A DNA stretch of 64,000 nucleotides from JAFDWI01 sp963764215 (GTDB taxonomy: Bacteria > Actinomycetota > Acidimicrobiia > Acidimicrobiales > Iamiaceae), in the NCBI GenBank assembly GCA_963764215.1, contig CAVXRS010000008.1, forward strand, positions 1 through 64,000, read 5' to 3'. A program made the position numbers and the translations under genes. The notes below the pieces were generated by a model. The model was given only the letters and a program-made list of their open reading frames with translations. It did no database searches and was not told the origin of the DNA. Of this stretch, positions 63,128 through 64,000 are shown one piece after another; the first letter of the stretch is position 1, and each line of letters begins with the position of its first letter.

Positions 63128-64000
63128 GTGCCTCCGGTTGTGATCTGCACCGGCGTCTCCGAGCCTCCCGTCTCGTCGGTCGCGTCGTCGCCGATCGACC
63201 GGCAGCGCAGTTCGTGACCCCGCGAGGTGAGACACCTTCCGGTGGTCAGGTCCCACTGCCAGCCGTGCATCTGACAGGTGAGAGTCGCGTCGTCCACCAC
63301 CCCGAAATGAGCCAGCTCGGCCTTGAGGTGGGGGCAACGACGTTGCACCGCCCACCCGTCGATCACGGTCTCGGCATCATCGTGATCCTGTTCCGCGTAC
63401 CACCCTTCGGCGTACTCGAGCCGCTCGGCGGACAGACACTTGAAGAACGCGTACAGGTACTCGTTGTAGGGCCCTGCTCGATGGGCGTCGAAACGCATCG
63501 AGAGGAACAGCGTGTTCTCCCAGTCGACCTCGTGGTTGGCGATGAGGCGCTCGACGATGGGTCGGGCGACCCTGAATGCGGTACCGACACTTCTCGCCCT
63601 CGGCCGGGCGGCGGACCCGGCGGGCGGGCAGGTCGATGACCACGGATTCGTCGTCGCGGCGCGGGTCGCCGTCGGGGGCATCAGGGTCGCCGGTGATCGT
63701 GAACTCGACCGGATAGCCGATCCCCACGACGAACTTCGTCGACAACTCGAGCAACGGCTCGAACCATGTCCTCAGCTCGGCGAAGACGTCGACGTCGGGG
63801 TCGGCCCAGGTGGCCTTCTCCCGGGCGATCCGCCCGGCCTGACGTTCCGCGTATGCCTGAAGGTACGTCCGCTTGTCGGTGAAGATCGCGTCGACCTCGG
63901 CCTGGGGTATCGGGTGGCTCACGGTGCAGGTCGCCTCCGGCCTACCCGAGGCGACGTCGGCGGCGTGGACGTCCGCGGTGCTGCCCGGGATGAGCAACCG
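63124..64000 (-). CDS. Rieske [2Fe-2S] protein, 5' end outside window (frameshifted)
   Basis: About 290 residues are visible, the N terminus lying beyond the window. A helical part (VDAIFTDKRTYLQAYAERQA) and WFEPLLELSTKFVVGIGYPV precede a frame change near 63575-63585. Then WENTLFLSMRFDAHRAGPYN, and a Rieske domain with QRRCPHLKAELAHFG and LTCQMHGWQWDLTTGRC (C-x-H and C-x2-H). The arrangement recalls actinobacterial metallo-beta-lactamase plus Rieske proteins such as the NamH-like hydroxylases, but only this portion is seen. It overlaps the GT4 gene by 4 bases, suggesting a joint role on a glycan or nucleotide-sugar. Confidence 0.8.

Overview
The window is high-GC DNA (roughly two-thirds G+C by eye) that carries a chromosomal replication origin. 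The order trxB-trxA-cwlM-parB-parA-rsmG-jag-yidC-yidD-rnpA-rpmH-oriC-dnaA-dnaN-recF, together with a DUF6049-type protein and a DegV/PknB-type pair, is that of an actinobacterium. I infer Actinomycetota, possibly Acidimicrobiia; no rRNA is present to confirm this.

Layout. (1) 1-2145: a methyltransferase and cca. (2) 2189-7529: an unusual cluster of two PqqD-like proteins, a PqqD/HprK-like kinase and a Tat-exported glycine-rich protein. It sits where gyrB/gyrA normally follow recF. (3) 7663-20024: the origin block. recF, dnaN and dnaA run leftward, with DnaA-box-like sites between dnaN and dnaA. rpmH/rnpA (nested), yidD, yidC, jag, rsmG, three parS sites, parA and parB run rightward, followed by a CwlM-like protein, trxA and trxB on the minus strand. 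(4) 20109-26539: minus-strand envelope and signalling genes (kinase with an extracellular sensor, DegV, DUF6049, GNAT). (5) 26648-38025: deacetylase, divergent PilT, NlpC/P60 hydrolase, small membrane proteins, a CopC-CopD fusion, glycosyltransferases, Fur, a FrnE-like protein and a lipoprotein hydrolase. (6) 38033-52510: molybdate uptake and molybdenum cofactor synthesis (modABC, moaC, mogA, moaE, moeA, moaA, moaD). This block is split by a secreted protein, a duplicated mogA segment and a YD-repeat (Rhs-like) toxin locus with two toxin/immunity cassettes of low GC. (7) 52568-64000: hydrolase, surface proteins (LRV-type and LPXTG-anchored), leuA with a leucine attenuator, a universal stress protein, a thioredoxin, a GT4 glycosyltransferase and a Rieske protein cut by the window end.

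How the genes work together. The origin block combines initiation (dnaA, dnaN), segregation (parABS), membrane protein insertion (yidCD), ribosome and RNase P parts, and redox and wall control. The mod/moa/moe genes form a complete route from molybdate import to molybdopterin. The Rhs locus looks like a recently rearranged secreted polymorphic toxin.

Data quality. At least thirteen genes are broken by single-base frameshifts, and two conserved genes carry in-frame TAG codons. Most of these are in core genes that should be intact. The likeliest cause is residual indel error in the assembly, so frameshifted genes are annotated as one CDS with the break noted.
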